64,000 nt of DNA, taken from contig NZ_FOFG01000011.1 of NCBI RefSeq assembly GCF_900110915.1, forward strand, positions 62,001 to 126,000, read 5' to 3'. The position numbers and the translations under genes are program-made. Origin of the DNA: Faunimonas pinastri (GTDB taxonomy: Bacteria; Pseudomonadota; Alphaproteobacteria; Rhizobiales; Afifellaceae). Positions 24,720 through 33,156 of this stretch are shown in pieces. The stretch's first letter is position 1, and each line of letters begins with the position of its first letter. The notes under the pieces were generated by a model. That model saw only the letters and a list, made by a program, of their open reading frames with translations. It did not search any database and had not been told where the DNA came from.

Positions 24720-25730
24720 ATGACCATAGCCGAGACGCAGAGGCCCGCCGTCGTCTCCCCGCGACGCCGGGGCCTCGGGCCGTTCTTCGCCCGCAACAGG
24801 ATCGACGTCGCGATCACCGTGATCTTCGTCCTGCTCTACGCCATGTTCATGATCGTGGCGCCGAACGTCTATCTCCACCTCGGGATCTATCGCTCGTTCA
24901 TGTCGACGCTGCCCTTCATGGGAGTGCTGGCGTTGTCGCTGACCTTCATCGTGACGCTGGGCGAGATCGACCTGTCCTTCCCCTCGGTGATGGGCTTCTC
25001 CGCCTGGGTCTTCGGCACCGTCTTCATGGCCACGCACTCGTTCCCGCTGGCGCTCGCCGCCTGCGTCGGGACGGGGATCGGATGCGGGATCATCAACGGC
25101 ATCCTCGTCGCCGGTATCGGCGTGCCATCCATCGTGGCGACGATCGGCACGATGTTCTTCTGGCGCGGCCTCGCCAACGTGGTGGCGAAGGGCAAGGGCA
25201 TCGCGCTGGTGGACCTCGTGGATTCGCCCTGGCATTCGATCGTGGTGGGCCGGCTGCCCGGCGACATCCCGATGCAGTTCATCTGGTTCCTCGTCATCGC
25301 CGTGCTTTTGACGCTGATCTATCGCCGCCATCTCTTCGGCAGCCACGTGCTCTTCGTCGGCGACGATCAGGAAGCCGCGCGCATGATGGGCATCCGCACC
25401 GGGCTGGTGAAGATGACCTGCTTCATCGTTGTCGGCATCGCCTCGGCGCTGTCCGGTGTCTTCCTGTTGAACGAGGTCACCTATTTCTGGCCGACAACTG
25501 GCGACGGCTTCCTGCTGCCGGCGCTTGCCGCCGTCTTCATCGGCGGCACCTCGGTCTTCGGCGGTCGCGGCTCGATGTACGGCACCTTCATCGGCGTGTT
25601 GATCATCGGTTCGCTGGAAGCGGGCATCGTCGCCATGGGCATCGCTGGCTTCTACACGCAGCTGATCTACGGACTGATGATCACGATCTCGGTGACGGTC
25701 TATGCCGTGATGATGAAGCGGGCCGGGTAG
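24720..25730 (+). CDS. sugar ABC transporter permease (CUT2, FrcC-like)
   Basis: A 336-residue inner membrane permease with about ten hydrophobic segments. Family motifs include FIVTLGEIDLSFPSVMGFSA near residue 75 and IGGTSVFGGRGS near residue 275. It is the only permease here, so it should form a homodimeric channel with the single-domain ATPase. Operon order is binding protein, ATPase, permease. A long hairpin 40 bases after the stop may end the transcript. Confidence 0.93.
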   Translation: MTIAETQRPAVVSPRRRGLGPFFARNRIDVAITVIFVLLYAMFMIVAPNVYLHLGIYRSFMSTLPFMGVLALSLTFIVTLGEIDLSFPSVMGFSAWVFGTVFMATHSFPLALAACVGTGIGCGIINGILVAGIGVPSIVATIGTMFFWRGLANVVAKGKGIALVDLVDSPWHSIVVGRLPGDIPMQFIWFLVIAVLLTLIYRRHLFGSHVLFVGDDQEAARMMGIRTGLVKMTCFIVVGIASALSGVFLLNEVTYFWPTTGDGFLLPALAAVFIGGTSVFGGRGSMYGTFIGVLIIGSLEAGIVAMGIAGFYTQLIYGLMITISVTVYAVMMKRAG

Positions 25731-25771
25731 CGCGGGCGGCTTCCAGGCGATTGCCGCGACGACGCGAGGAA

Positions 25772-25809
25772 CCCTGTGCCGGCCAACCGGTTTTCCGGCC
25801 AGCACAGGG
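25772..25809 (+). terminator. hairpin between the sugar importer and the OBAP1-like gene
   Basis: CCCTGTGCCGGCC (25772-25784) pairs with GGCCAGCACAGGG (25797-25809) with one mismatch and a 12-base loop AACCGGTTTTCC. No T run follows on the plus strand. It lies only 10 bases before the next start codon, so it could also be a translational control element of that gene. Confidence 0.5.
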
Positions 25810-25818
25810 GAAACGCTC

Positions 25819-26607
25819 ATGCTTGGCGGACGCCGTCACGATTGTCCCGACTGCTCGGGAAAAAGCCGGCTTGGCGCGGTGGGCCTCGGGTTCGCGGCGG
25901 GCCTCGCCACGGCGGCGGGCCTGCTGATCGGCCGCAAGACCGTCGCGACCGCCAGCATCGGCAAGGGGCATCCGCTGAAGCACCGCGTGCTCGATGCCGC
26001 CGCCGGCGCATTGCAGCAGAAGTGGCCGCTGGAAGCCATGAGCACCTATCTCAACGGCTTTCACATGGTTGCCGACGACATGGGACGGCAGGTGGAGGCG
26101 ACGCATTTCTGCATCCACCTGCAGCACGATCTGCATCAATGCGTGATCTTCGATTCCAACCGCGCCGACGCGCGCCTGATCGGCATCGAATACATCATCA
26201 GCGAAGATCGTTTTCGCTCGCTGCCGGAAGACGAGAAGCGCCTCTGGCACAGCCATCATTACGAGGTGAAGTCGGGCGTGCTGGTTGCTCCCGGCATTCC
26301 GGAACTCGCCGAACGCGCCTATTTCAACGATCTCGTCACGACGTACGGCAAGACCTTCCACACCTGGCAGATCGACCGGGACGATTTTCCCTATGGCATT
26401 CCGCAGCTGATGATGGGCTTCACGCAGGATGGCCAGGCCGACGAGGAGATGATCGCCGCGCGCGATCGGCGGCTCGGGATCTCGACCGCGAAGCGGCGGC
26501 GGCAGCGCGAAACCATACCGATGCCCGGGGTGGCGCCCGGCGCGAATGGCTGGGAGAGCGGTCGCGCCGTGCAGACCCGCCTGGAGGAGGTGGAGTTCAA
26601 GCGCTAG
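25819..26607 (+). CDS. OBAP1/DUF1264 family protein with N-terminal anchor
   Basis: A 262-residue homologue of plant oil-body-associated proteins. The conserved core is obvious: EATHFCIHLQHDLHQCVIFD near residue 94, ARLIGIEYIISE, LWHSHHYEVKSGVLVAPG near residue 144, TYGKTFHTWQIDR and GIPQLMMGFTQDGQ. The many conserved histidines suggest a metal site, but no reaction is known for this family. Ahead of the core lies a CPDC pair at residues 9-12 and a hydrophobic segment at residues 18-40, which would anchor the protein in the inner membrane. A hairpin sits just before the gene. Confidence 0.88.
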   Translation: MLGGRRHDCPDCSGKSRLGAVGLGFAAGLATAAGLLIGRKTVATASIGKGHPLKHRVLDAAAGALQQKWPLEAMSTYLNGFHMVADDMGRQVEATHFCIHLQHDLHQCVIFDSNRADARLIGIEYIISEDRFRSLPEDEKRLWHSHHYEVKSGVLVAPGIPELAERAYFNDLVTTYGKTFHTWQIDRDDFPYGIPQLMMGFTQDGQADEEMIAARDRRLGISTAKRRRQRETIPMPGVAPGANGWESGRAVQTRLEEVEFKR

Positions 26608-26854
26608 ACCGGGTGCGGGCCGATGTGCCGGACGGGCGGGGATGCCGCAACGCGGGCAGCCGACGCGAGGGGCCGCCGCTCCGGCCTCTTTCCATCGTCC
26701 GACCCCGAGCGGATGGAGCGTTCGGTGGCTCATCCCGTTCGTCCCCGATATAACCCGTTCCGACCGGTGATCGCGCCGGAACGGATAGCCGAACGCGTCC
26801 GCATCGCCTGAGGACGAAGCGGGTTCTCGTTTTCATTGCCTGTCAGGAGTTCCG

Positions 26855-27553
26855 ATGAAACCGCATGTCACCTGCCTCATGGTCACCTCGGTCGATGGCC
26901 GCCTGCATCCGAGCCGGTTCACCAGGAGCCCGGACGGGACCCGCTCCGACTGGTCCGGCCTCTACGAAACGACGCACAAGGCGCTGCAGGCGGATGCCTG
27001 GATGGTCGGGCGCGTGACCATGGCGGAGATCAGCAAGGCCGGCCCGCACGCGCCTGAGGGTGCGGTCGAGGTCGAGAGACCGCATCGTTTCGCCAACCGC
27101 GATGCCGGCAGCTTCGCTGTCGCGCTCGATCCTTCGGGGAAGGTCCATTTCAACCGGCCGGACGTGGATGGCGACCATATCGTGGTCCTGCTCGGGCGCG
27201 ATGTGCCGGATAGTCATCTGGCCGAACTCGCGGCGGACGGCGTCTCCTATGTCGTCGCCGACGGCGAACGGATCGATCTCGCGGCTATGCTGGACGTGCT
27301 CGGGCGGGAGCTCGGCATTCGCAAGCTGCTGCTGGAAGGCGGAGCGGGGATCAACGGCTCGTTTCTGGCGGCCGGTCTGGTCGACGAGCTCAGCGTCATC
27401 GTGGCGCCCGCGGTGGACGGCCGGCCGCAAAGCGAGGCCATCGTGGACGCGGGCGAGGCGGGGCTTATCGACAAGGTGGAGCTTTCGCTCACCTCCTGCG
27501 AAAAGCTCGACCACGGCGCGGTGCATCTGCGCTACGCGGTGCGTCCGAGCTAG
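26855..27553 (+). CDS. RibD C-terminal-like reductase
   Basis: A 232-residue protein of the RibD_C/dihydrofolate reductase-like fold. It begins KPHVTCLMVTSVDGRLHPSR, has the WMVGRVTMAEI segment near residue 50, and ends with RKLLLEGGAGINGSFLAAGL near residue 155, the glycine-rich NADPH-binding element. Stand-alone members of this group reduce small carbonyl or imine compounds; it lacks the deaminase half of riboflavin RibD, so a riboflavin role is not implied. Single gene with a 250-base leader that holds no other gene. Confidence 0.88.
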   Translation: MKPHVTCLMVTSVDGRLHPSRFTRSPDGTRSDWSGLYETTHKALQADAWMVGRVTMAEISKAGPHAPEGAVEVERPHRFANRDAGSFAVALDPSGKVHFNRPDVDGDHIVVLLGRDVPDSHLAELAADGVSYVVADGERIDLAAMLDVLGRELGIRKLLLEGGAGINGSFLAAGLVDELSVIVAPAVDGRPQSEAIVDAGEAGLIDKVELSLTSCEKLDHGAVHLRYAVRPS

Positions 27554-27778
27554 GGTTCGCTCCCGGGTCCTGCGCCCCGCGTCGAGGCGGCGTTAAATGA
27601 ATCTGCCGGGCTCCAGCCTTCGCCGGAAGGGCTGTGCGGAACGGCAGGCTTTGCCTTGAGAATCTGTCGGGCCCTTGCGACGCTGGTGGACAGGAACGCG
27701 ATCGATCGCTCCTGTCCTTCGAACTGACGATTTGAGAAGGACGACCCGTGAGCGACGGGTGAACTGATGCGGGTCGCG

Positions 27779-28231
27779 TCAGCCGCCGGTGGACGGGGTG
27801 GCGGGCGCGGGGGGCGAACCCGGTGCGGTCATGCCCGTGCCGGCGCCGCTCGTATCGGCCCCGCCAGTGCCATCGACCGTGCCTGTGGGCGTACCCGTGC
27901 CCGGCGGATTGGGAAGGCTGCCGTTCAGGTTGCCCGCGCCCATGCTCGCCGCGCCGTTCTGCTGAGCGTTCGTGCAGCCCGTGGCGCAGATCGCGGTCGG
28001 AGTCCCGCTATTCGCGGTTGGGGTCTGGGCCGGCGCGAGCGTCGGCACGAGGCCGACCGCCGCGGCAAGACCCGCATACCAAGCGTCTGGACATCGAGGC
28101 CGCCTCCCTGGTCTTCGCTGACCTGTCAGGATCAGCTCCGCAGGCAATGGCGAGCCGGCGCTCGTGTTCCGGCATGGAGGGTGCCGCGTGCGGGGATGGG
28201 GAGGATAGGCCGGACCGGCCCGCGCTGTCAT
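27779..28231 (-). CDS. possible small secreted Pro/Thr/Gly-rich protein
   Basis: The frame ends in about 75 residues rich in Pro, Thr, Gly, Ala and Ser (GTGTPTGTVDGTGG and GSPPAPATPSTGG) with two cysteines in ICATGCTNAQQ. Ahead of this lies an arginine-rich stretch and a hydrophobic segment AGLAAAVGLVPTLAPAQ like a signal peptide. The upstream part is less protein-like, and the true start may be nearer 28129; no clear ATG with a binding site fits. The composition suggests an exported, unstructured surface or cell wall protein. No family is recognised. Confidence 0.38.
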   Translation of the reverse strand: MTARAGPAYPPHPRTRHPPCRNTSAGSPLPAELILTGQRRPGRRPRCPDAWYAGLAAAVGLVPTLAPAQTPTANSGTPTAICATGCTNAQQNGAASMGAGNLNGSLPNPPGTGTPTGTVDGTGGADTSGAGTGMTAPGSPPAPATPSTGG

Positions 28232-28275
28232 GAACCAGATCGGCAGGGCGGCCCGAGCGGGGGACCCGGAATCAC

Positions 28276-28310
28276 GCGTCCCACCCCAGATGGCCGATGG
28301 GGTGGGACGC
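28276..28310. terminator. 13-bp perfect hairpin
   Basis: GCGTCCCACCCCA (28276-28288) pairs with TGGGGTGGGACGC (28298-28310) around a 9-base loop. The stem is long for a noncoding gap. It lies between the RTX gene end and the possible secreted protein and could terminate transcription from either side; there is no strong T run. Confidence 0.5.
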
Positions 28311-28366
28311 GCTTTCAGGGTGGTGGCCTGGAGGCGCAACCAGCACCCGAGCCGGAAAGATCAGGG

Positions 28367-28390
28367 GAAGGCCGCCCAAGGGCGGCCTTC
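28367..28390 (-). terminator. terminator-like hairpin after the RTX gene
   Basis: GAAGGCCGCCC and GGGCGGCCTTC form a near-perfect stem at 28367-28390, immediately after the RTX stop codon on the minus strand. It is not followed by a good T run, so it may need help to stop transcription. Confidence 0.6.
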
Positions 28391-28397
28391 GGTTTGG

Positions 28398-31300
28398 TTA
28401 GGGGATGATACCACCGAGGTCGATTGGCCCGAGAGTTGCCCCGAGGATATTGACGTCGTTGACGTCGGTGACGTTGTCCAGTGTGACGATCGAGGGCGTA
28501 CCGCTACCATCGTTGTTGGTGAGCACGTACCCGTTCACCCCGTCGGTGATGAAGGCAGCGTTGTCTCCCAGCCCAAGGATGCCGCCCAGCACCGAGTCGT
28601 CCAGGACGTTCAGAACGGCGTTGAGGCCAAGCACACCATTGGTGTTGCCGAGATTGTTCAGGACATCGACTCCGGTTCCCAGATTGAGAACGTCATTGCC
28701 GCCGAAATCCAGAATGGTCGCATTGAGATCGAGACCGACCAGATCGAAGGTATTGGTCCCGCCGCCGCCAACCAGGGTGTCGTTTCCGCTGCCGACCAGT
28801 GTGTCGTCGCCACCGCCGCCGTTCAGAAGGTCGTTGCCGGTACCGCCATAAATGAAGTCATCACCGCCGCCGCCGGTCAGGACATCGTTGCCGTCACCGC
28901 CATAGATGGTCACACCGGTGGTGGCACCCGAGGCATCCACGGTATCGTCGCCAGCGCCACCGTAGATGGTGTCACCGTTGCCGCCCATGATGCTGTCGTT
29001 CCCACCCTCACCGTAGATCAGGTCGGCTGCATCACCTCCGGTGATGACATCGTCGCCATCACCGCCATAGAGCGTTACGGAAGCGGCGTCTCCGGTCGCG
29101 TCGATGCTGTCGTTCCCGGCCCCGCCGTAGATGAGGTCGGTTCCGGCGGTGGCCAGGATGGTGTCCGCGCCATCGCCGCCATAGACGCTGGCGGTGGCGT
29201 TGACAGTGATCGAGTCATCGCCCTGGCCGCCATAGACACTGGAGTCAGCGCCGTTGGAGGTGATCACGTCGTTGCCGAGATCGCCGTAGATCAGATCGGC
29301 CGCGTTGCCGATGATGGTGTCCGCGCCATCGCCTCCCACAAGCGTGCTAGCGCCGGTGCCCCCGATGATGAGGTCATCGCCCTGGCCGCCATAGAGCGAT
29401 ACGGAAGCGGCGTCGCCCGACGCATCCAGGGTATCGTTGCCGGCCTCGCCGTAAATGAGGTTGGTCCCTCCGGTGGCCGTGATGAGGTCGTTGCCGTCGC
29501 CGCCATAGACGCTGGCAGTCGCGGCGACGGTGATCGTGTCATCGCCCTGACCGCCATAGACACTGGAGTCAGCGCCGTTGGAGGTGATGACGTCGTTGCC
29601 GAGATCGCCGTAGATCAGATCGGCCGCGTTGCCGATGATGGTGTCCGCGCCGTCGCCTCCGACAAGCGTGCTAGCCGCGGTGCCCCCGATGATGAGGTCA
29701 TCGCCCTGGCCGCCATAGAGCGATACTGAAACGCCGTCGCCCGACGCGTCCAGGGTATCGTTGCCGCCTTCGCCGTAGATGAGGTTGGTCCCGCCGGTGG
29801 CCGTGATGAGGTCGTTGCCGTCGCCGCCATAGACGCTGGCAGTCGCGGCGACGGTGATCGTGTCATCGCCCTGGCCGCCATAGACGCTGGCGTCGAGGCC
29901 GTTGGAGGCGATGAGGTCGTTGCCCTCGTTGCCGTAGATCAGATCGGCCGCGTTGCCGATGATGGTGTCCGCGCCATCGCCTCCGACAAGCGTGCTAGCG
30001 CCGGTGCCCCCGATGATGAGGTCATCGCCCTGGCCGCCATAGAGCGACACGGAAGCGATGTTGCCCGTGGCGTCCAGGGTATCGTTGCCGGCCTCGCCGT
30101 AGATGAGGTCGGTTCCGGCGGTGGCCGTGATGAGGTCGTTGCCGTCACCGCCATAGACGCTGGCAGTCGCGGCGACGGTGATCGTGTCGTTGCCCTGGCC
30201 GCCATAGACGCTTGCGTCGAGGCCGCTGGAATTGATGAAGTCGTCGCCCTCGTTGCCGTAGACGAGCGCATCGGCACCGGTTGTCGCGATGACATCGTTG
30301 CCGAGACCGCCGAGGATGCTACCCGCGCCGTCGGTGTTGATCGTGTCGTCGCCCTGGCCACCGAAGATATTGGCCACGCCGCCGCCGGTCGCGTTGATGA
30401 GGTCGTCGCCCTGGTTGCCGTAGACGAGGGCCGAGGTGCCTGCCACCGTGGCCGTGCCAACGGTCGTGGCCGCGGTGATGACGTCGTCGCCCAAGCCGCC
30501 GACCAGCGTATTGTTGCCGACACTGCCGAGGATCGTATCGTCGCCCTGGCCACCATAGAGGCTGGAATCGCCGGTCATCCCGCTCAGATCGATGAGGTCG
30601 TCGCCAAGATTGCCATAGGCGAGCGTATCGCCGACGAGGGTTCCGTCCGCGCCGGCAACGCCGGTGATCGTGTCGTCGCCTTGTCCGCCATAGGCGCTGG
30701 CATTGCCCGACCCCAGGTTGATGAGGTCGTCGCCCTGGTTGCCGTAGACCAGATCGTCGCCGCCGCCGGAGTTGATCGTGTCGTCGCCGAGATTGCCGTA
30801 GAGCGTTTCGTCGTTGACCGAGGCGTTGATCACGTCGTCGCCCTGGCCGCCATAGACCGAAGAGCCGTCATCGACCGCATCGGCGATGTTGATCGTGTCG
30901 TTGCCCTTGTTGCCATAGACGAGGGCTGCGCCGCCATCGTTGACCGAGATCGAATCCAGGCCCTGGCCGCCGTAGAGCGTCGCGCTGCCGTCACCCTCGC
31001 CGATGATGGTGTCGTCGCCCTGGTTGCCATAGATGATCTGATCGCCGCTGGCATTGCCGGTGCGGATCAGGTCGTCGCCACGGTTGCCATAGAGAATGTT
31101 GGAGGTGCCGCCGCCGACGATGGTGTCGTCGCCCTGGCCGCCATACACCGTGGCGCTCGCATAGGAGCCCGCCAGGTTGATCGTGTCGTTGCCATGGTTG
31201 CCATAGACGAGCGCTTGGCCGGCCTGATCCGCACTGACGGAATCGTCGCCCTGGCCACCGTATACGGTGCTCGTGCCGCTGCCCTGCAGCACGACGGTAT

Positions 31301-31427
31301 CGTCATCCTGGTTGCCGTAAACAGTGTAGTTGGCGTCTGTGTTGGTGAAGATCGTCTGCGCGCCGGTTCCACCGTAGATGGTGTCGTCGTCAGAATCCGA
31401 TCCGTATATGACGTTATTATCTGCCAT
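28398..31427 (-). CDS. calcium-binding RTX-repeat protein, 1009 residues
   Basis: An almost pure repeat protein. About 60 copies of glycine/aspartate nonapeptides alternate between YGGQGDDTI and YGNQGDDLI-like forms over residues 5-900, the parallel beta-roll that folds on binding calcium outside the cell. There is no enzymatic domain. The last 90 residues are non-repetitive with several LG/DNV segments and a hydrophobic end (DLGGIIP), as expected of a C-terminal type I secretion signal. No secretion genes are adjacent. The start at 31427 has AGGAGG and AGGTG upstream. A surface, biofilm or adhesin role is an inference. Residues 406-729 contain three 108-residue tandem duplications. Confidence 0.9.
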   Translation of the reverse strand: MADNNVIYGSDSDDDTIYGGTGAQTIFTNTDANYTVYGNQDDDTVVLQGSGTSTVYGGQGDDSVSADQAGQALVYGNHGNDTINLAGSYASATVYGGQGDDTIVGGGTSNILYGNRGDDLIRTGNASGDQIIYGNQGDDTIIGEGDGSATLYGGQGLDSISVNDGGAALVYGNKGNDTINIADAVDDGSSVYGGQGDDVINASVNDETLYGNLGDDTINSGGGDDLVYGNQGDDLINLGSGNASAYGGQGDDTITGVAGADGTLVGDTLAYGNLGDDLIDLSGMTGDSSLYGGQGDDTILGSVGNNTLVGGLGDDVITAATTVGTATVAGTSALVYGNQGDDLINATGGGVANIFGGQGDDTINTDGAGSILGGLGNDVIATTGADALVYGNEGDDFINSSGLDASVYGGQGNDTITVAATASVYGGDGNDLITATAGTDLIYGEAGNDTLDATGNIASVSLYGGQGDDLIIGGTGASTLVGGDGADTIIGNAADLIYGNEGNDLIASNGLDASVYGGQGDDTITVAATASVYGGDGNDLITATGGTNLIYGEGGNDTLDASGDGVSVSLYGGQGDDLIIGGTAASTLVGGDGADTIIGNAADLIYGDLGNDVITSNGADSSVYGGQGDDTITVAATASVYGGDGNDLITATGGTNLIYGEAGNDTLDASGDAASVSLYGGQGDDLIIGGTGASTLVGGDGADTIIGNAADLIYGDLGNDVITSNGADSSVYGGQGDDSITVNATASVYGGDGADTILATAGTDLIYGGAGNDSIDATGDAASVTLYGGDGDDVITGGDAADLIYGEGGNDSIMGGNGDTIYGGAGDDTVDASGATTGVTIYGGDGNDVLTGGGGDDFIYGGTGNDLLNGGGGDDTLVGSGNDTLVGGGGTNTFDLVGLDLNATILDFGGNDVLNLGTGVDVLNNLGNTNGVLGLNAVLNVLDDSVLGGILGLGDNAAFITDGVNGYVLTNNDGSGTPSIVTLDNVTDVNDVNILGATLGPIDLGGIIP
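29241..30212 (-). repeat. three tandem 324-bp repeats in the RTX gene, plus a partial fourth
   Basis: Full units are at 29889-30212, 29565-29888 and 29241-29564, each exactly 324 bases (108 residues, twelve nonapeptides), with a diverged partial unit continuing to about 29100. Long stretches are nearly identical at base level; for example the segment AAGCGTGCTAG recurs at 29340, 29664 and 29988. This shows recent amplification by recombination or slippage, keeping frame. Confidence 0.92.
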
Positions 31428-31891
31428 TTCGCACCTGCCTCCTTGGGCCACGAGGTGGGGAATGCGCCCGATCCCCTCCACCTGACGTAGAGCATCACAA
31501 CATCCACAAGAATGTAATTCAACCTCCAATGTTGCGTGGTTGTACATAAAATTACTGTGAGAAGGAGAATTTGGTTAAGAGGACAGTACTAAAAGTTTAT
31601 AAGAAGTTGAGGTAGTCACCGTACGCCGAGGCATCTCCAAATTTGTTAAAGAATCGTTCAATGTGATTCTTTTCGTCTGGATTAACTGGTTCGTACCAGT
31701 TGCAGAGCAGTAGACGGCGTTTGAGTGTGCCGGACGCCAGTGTGTGGGGGCATCTCTGCCGGAAGTTGAGGTCTGGCTGAGCGGGGCTGCCGTTACTTCG
31801 TCATCTTCGGCCGGGGAGGATCTTGCCGCGGGCGGCGGCCCCGGGGTCCCTTGCATCGGCCGTCGTCGATGGCCGGAACCCGCATGGCAAA
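31428..31891. other. AT-rich gap upstream of the RTX gene
   Basis: About 460 bases with no supportable gene. The part 31500-31760 is clearly lower in GC than the rest of the window, with runs such as TACATAAAATTACTG and AGTTTATAAGAAG. It most likely holds the RTX promoter (minus strand) and possibly binding sites for a nucleoid protein. A frame continuous with the RTX gene extends 40 codons upstream of 31427 but is not repeat-like. Confidence 0.5.
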
Positions 31892-31919
31892 AGGCCCGCC
31901 GGACGGATCCGGCGGGCCT
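31892..31919 (-). terminator. intrinsic terminator of the esterase gene
   Basis: AGGCCCGCCGGA and TCCGGCGGGCCT form a perfect 12-bp stem with a 4-base loop, followed on the minus strand by TTTTGCC. This is the best intrinsic terminator in the window, 27 bases after the esterase stop codon. Confidence 0.85.
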
Positions 31920-31946
31920 CGTTGTGGGTGAAGACGGTGGGCTGGG

Positions 31947-33086
31947 CTACTTGGCCGCGAAGGCGTCCTTCATGTCCTTCACCGCGACGTCCTCGGCCTG
32001 CTTGGCCTTCGCGACGACCTTGCCCATGCCGAAGAACTCGTGTGTCACGCCGTCATAATTCTGCAGGTTAACCTGCACGCCGGCCTGCTTCAGCTTGTCG
32101 GCCAGCGCCAGGTCTTCCGACTGCAGCGGATCGATCTGGTCGGCGATCACCGTTGCCGGGGCGAGCCCGTGCAGGTCCGCCTTGCCGACGATGTCGAGCC
32201 GGGGATCCTGCATGTCCGCATCCGAATTGACGAGGTTCTTGTAGAACCAACCCATCATCGGCTTGTTCAGCGGCTTGACGTTGCTGCTGTCGGCCATCTT
32301 GTAGGAATCGGTGTCGAGGTTGGTGCCGGCCATCGGATAGACGATGAGCTCGTGCAGCGGCTTGGTCAGGTTCTGGTCGCGCGCGGCGATAGCCACGTTC
32401 ACGGCGAGGTTCCCGCCGGCGCTTTCGCCTGCGACCGCGATCTTCTGCGGATCTCCGCCGATGCTGGCCGCGTTCTGCGTCACCCACTTGTAGGCGGCGA
32501 CGGCGTCGTCATGCGCGGCCGGGAACTTGTGTTCCGGAGCCTTGCTGTATTCCACGGATACGACGACCGCGCCGACTTCCTTGGCAAGCAGCTCGGCGCT
32601 CGCGGCATAGGTGCTGTTGTTGGCGATCACGAAGCCGCCGCCGTGGTAATAGACGATCACCGGAAGCGGGCCGGAAGCGTTGGCCGGCTTGAAGACGGTC
32701 GCGACGATCTTTTCCTTGCCACCGTCGACGAGGATGTTCTTCCGCATCACGGCAGGGTCGGGCAGGGTGCTCTTGCCCTGCTCGCGCAACACCTGGTTGG
32801 CACCGTCCGCAGCGGTGGGCTGCTGGCGTGCCTCGGTCGCGCCGAGATCCGGCAGCGGCTTCGGCTTCATCGCGGCCATGGCGTCGAGGACATGCTTCAT
32901 GTCCGTGTCGACCTCGGCGAGCGGATTGCCGGTGACGCTGCGGACGGCGTTCTGCACCTTGTCCTTCACGGTTTCCTGCGAGTTGGTCTTCTGCGCATCC
33001 GTCTGCGGGGCCGATTGGGCCAGCGCGGTGCCGGACAGGAGGACGAGGGCCAGTGCGGTCGTCCTCGTGAGCTTGATGGCGTTCAT
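31947..33086 (-). CDS. secreted alpha/beta hydrolase, hormone-sensitive lipase type
   Basis: A 379-residue exported esterase. Signal peptide at residues 1-23 (LALVLLSGTALAQ). The oxyanion motif HGGG is at 148-151 and the nucleophile in GESAGG with Ser222; Asp319 in ADQIDPL and His349 in VTHEFFG complete the triad. These features place it in the family IV (HSL-like) carboxylesterases, which hydrolyse short-chain esters. Residues 25-110 are an extra polar helix-rich stretch ahead of the hydrolase fold. Single-gene transcript closed by an intrinsic terminator; the DUF4142 gene upstream is on the same strand 70 bases away. Confidence 0.92.
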   Translation of the reverse strand: MNAIKLTRTTALALVLLSGTALAQSAPQTDAQKTNSQETVKDKVQNAVRSVTGNPLAEVDTDMKHVLDAMAAMKPKPLPDLGATEARQQPTAADGANQVLREQGKSTLPDPAVMRKNILVDGGKEKIVATVFKPANASGPLPVIVYYHGGGFVIANNSTYAASAELLAKEVGAVVVSVEYSKAPEHKFPAAHDDAVAAYKWVTQNAASIGGDPQKIAVAGESAGGNLAVNVAIAARDQNLTKPLHELIVYPMAGTNLDTDSYKMADSSNVKPLNKPMMGWFYKNLVNSDADMQDPRLDIVGKADLHGLAPATVIADQIDPLQSEDLALADKLKQAGVQVNLQNYDGVTHEFFGMGKVVAKAKQAEDVAVKDMKDAFAAK

Positions 33087-33156
33087 GGTTGATCCTGAAT
33101 GTTTGTGCTGGGCCGGAGCGGGTCCGGAAAGGGCCCGGAAACGATGGCGGCGACGC

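Noticed and set aside
28230-29729. Long plus-strand open frame of 499 codons
   Set aside because: It is the antisense of the RTX repeats; repeated codons leave the opposite frames free of stops. It has no ribosome binding site and its sequence is a mirrored repeat.
28398-31427. CRISPR-like periodic DNA
   Set aside because: The periodicity is a protein-coding repeat of 27 and 324 bases in one frame, without spacers or direct repeats of CRISPR type.
30681-31490. Plus-strand open frame of 269 codons with IDRVVAL-like repeats
   Set aside because: Same cause: antisense of the RTX gene, periodic because the gene is periodic.
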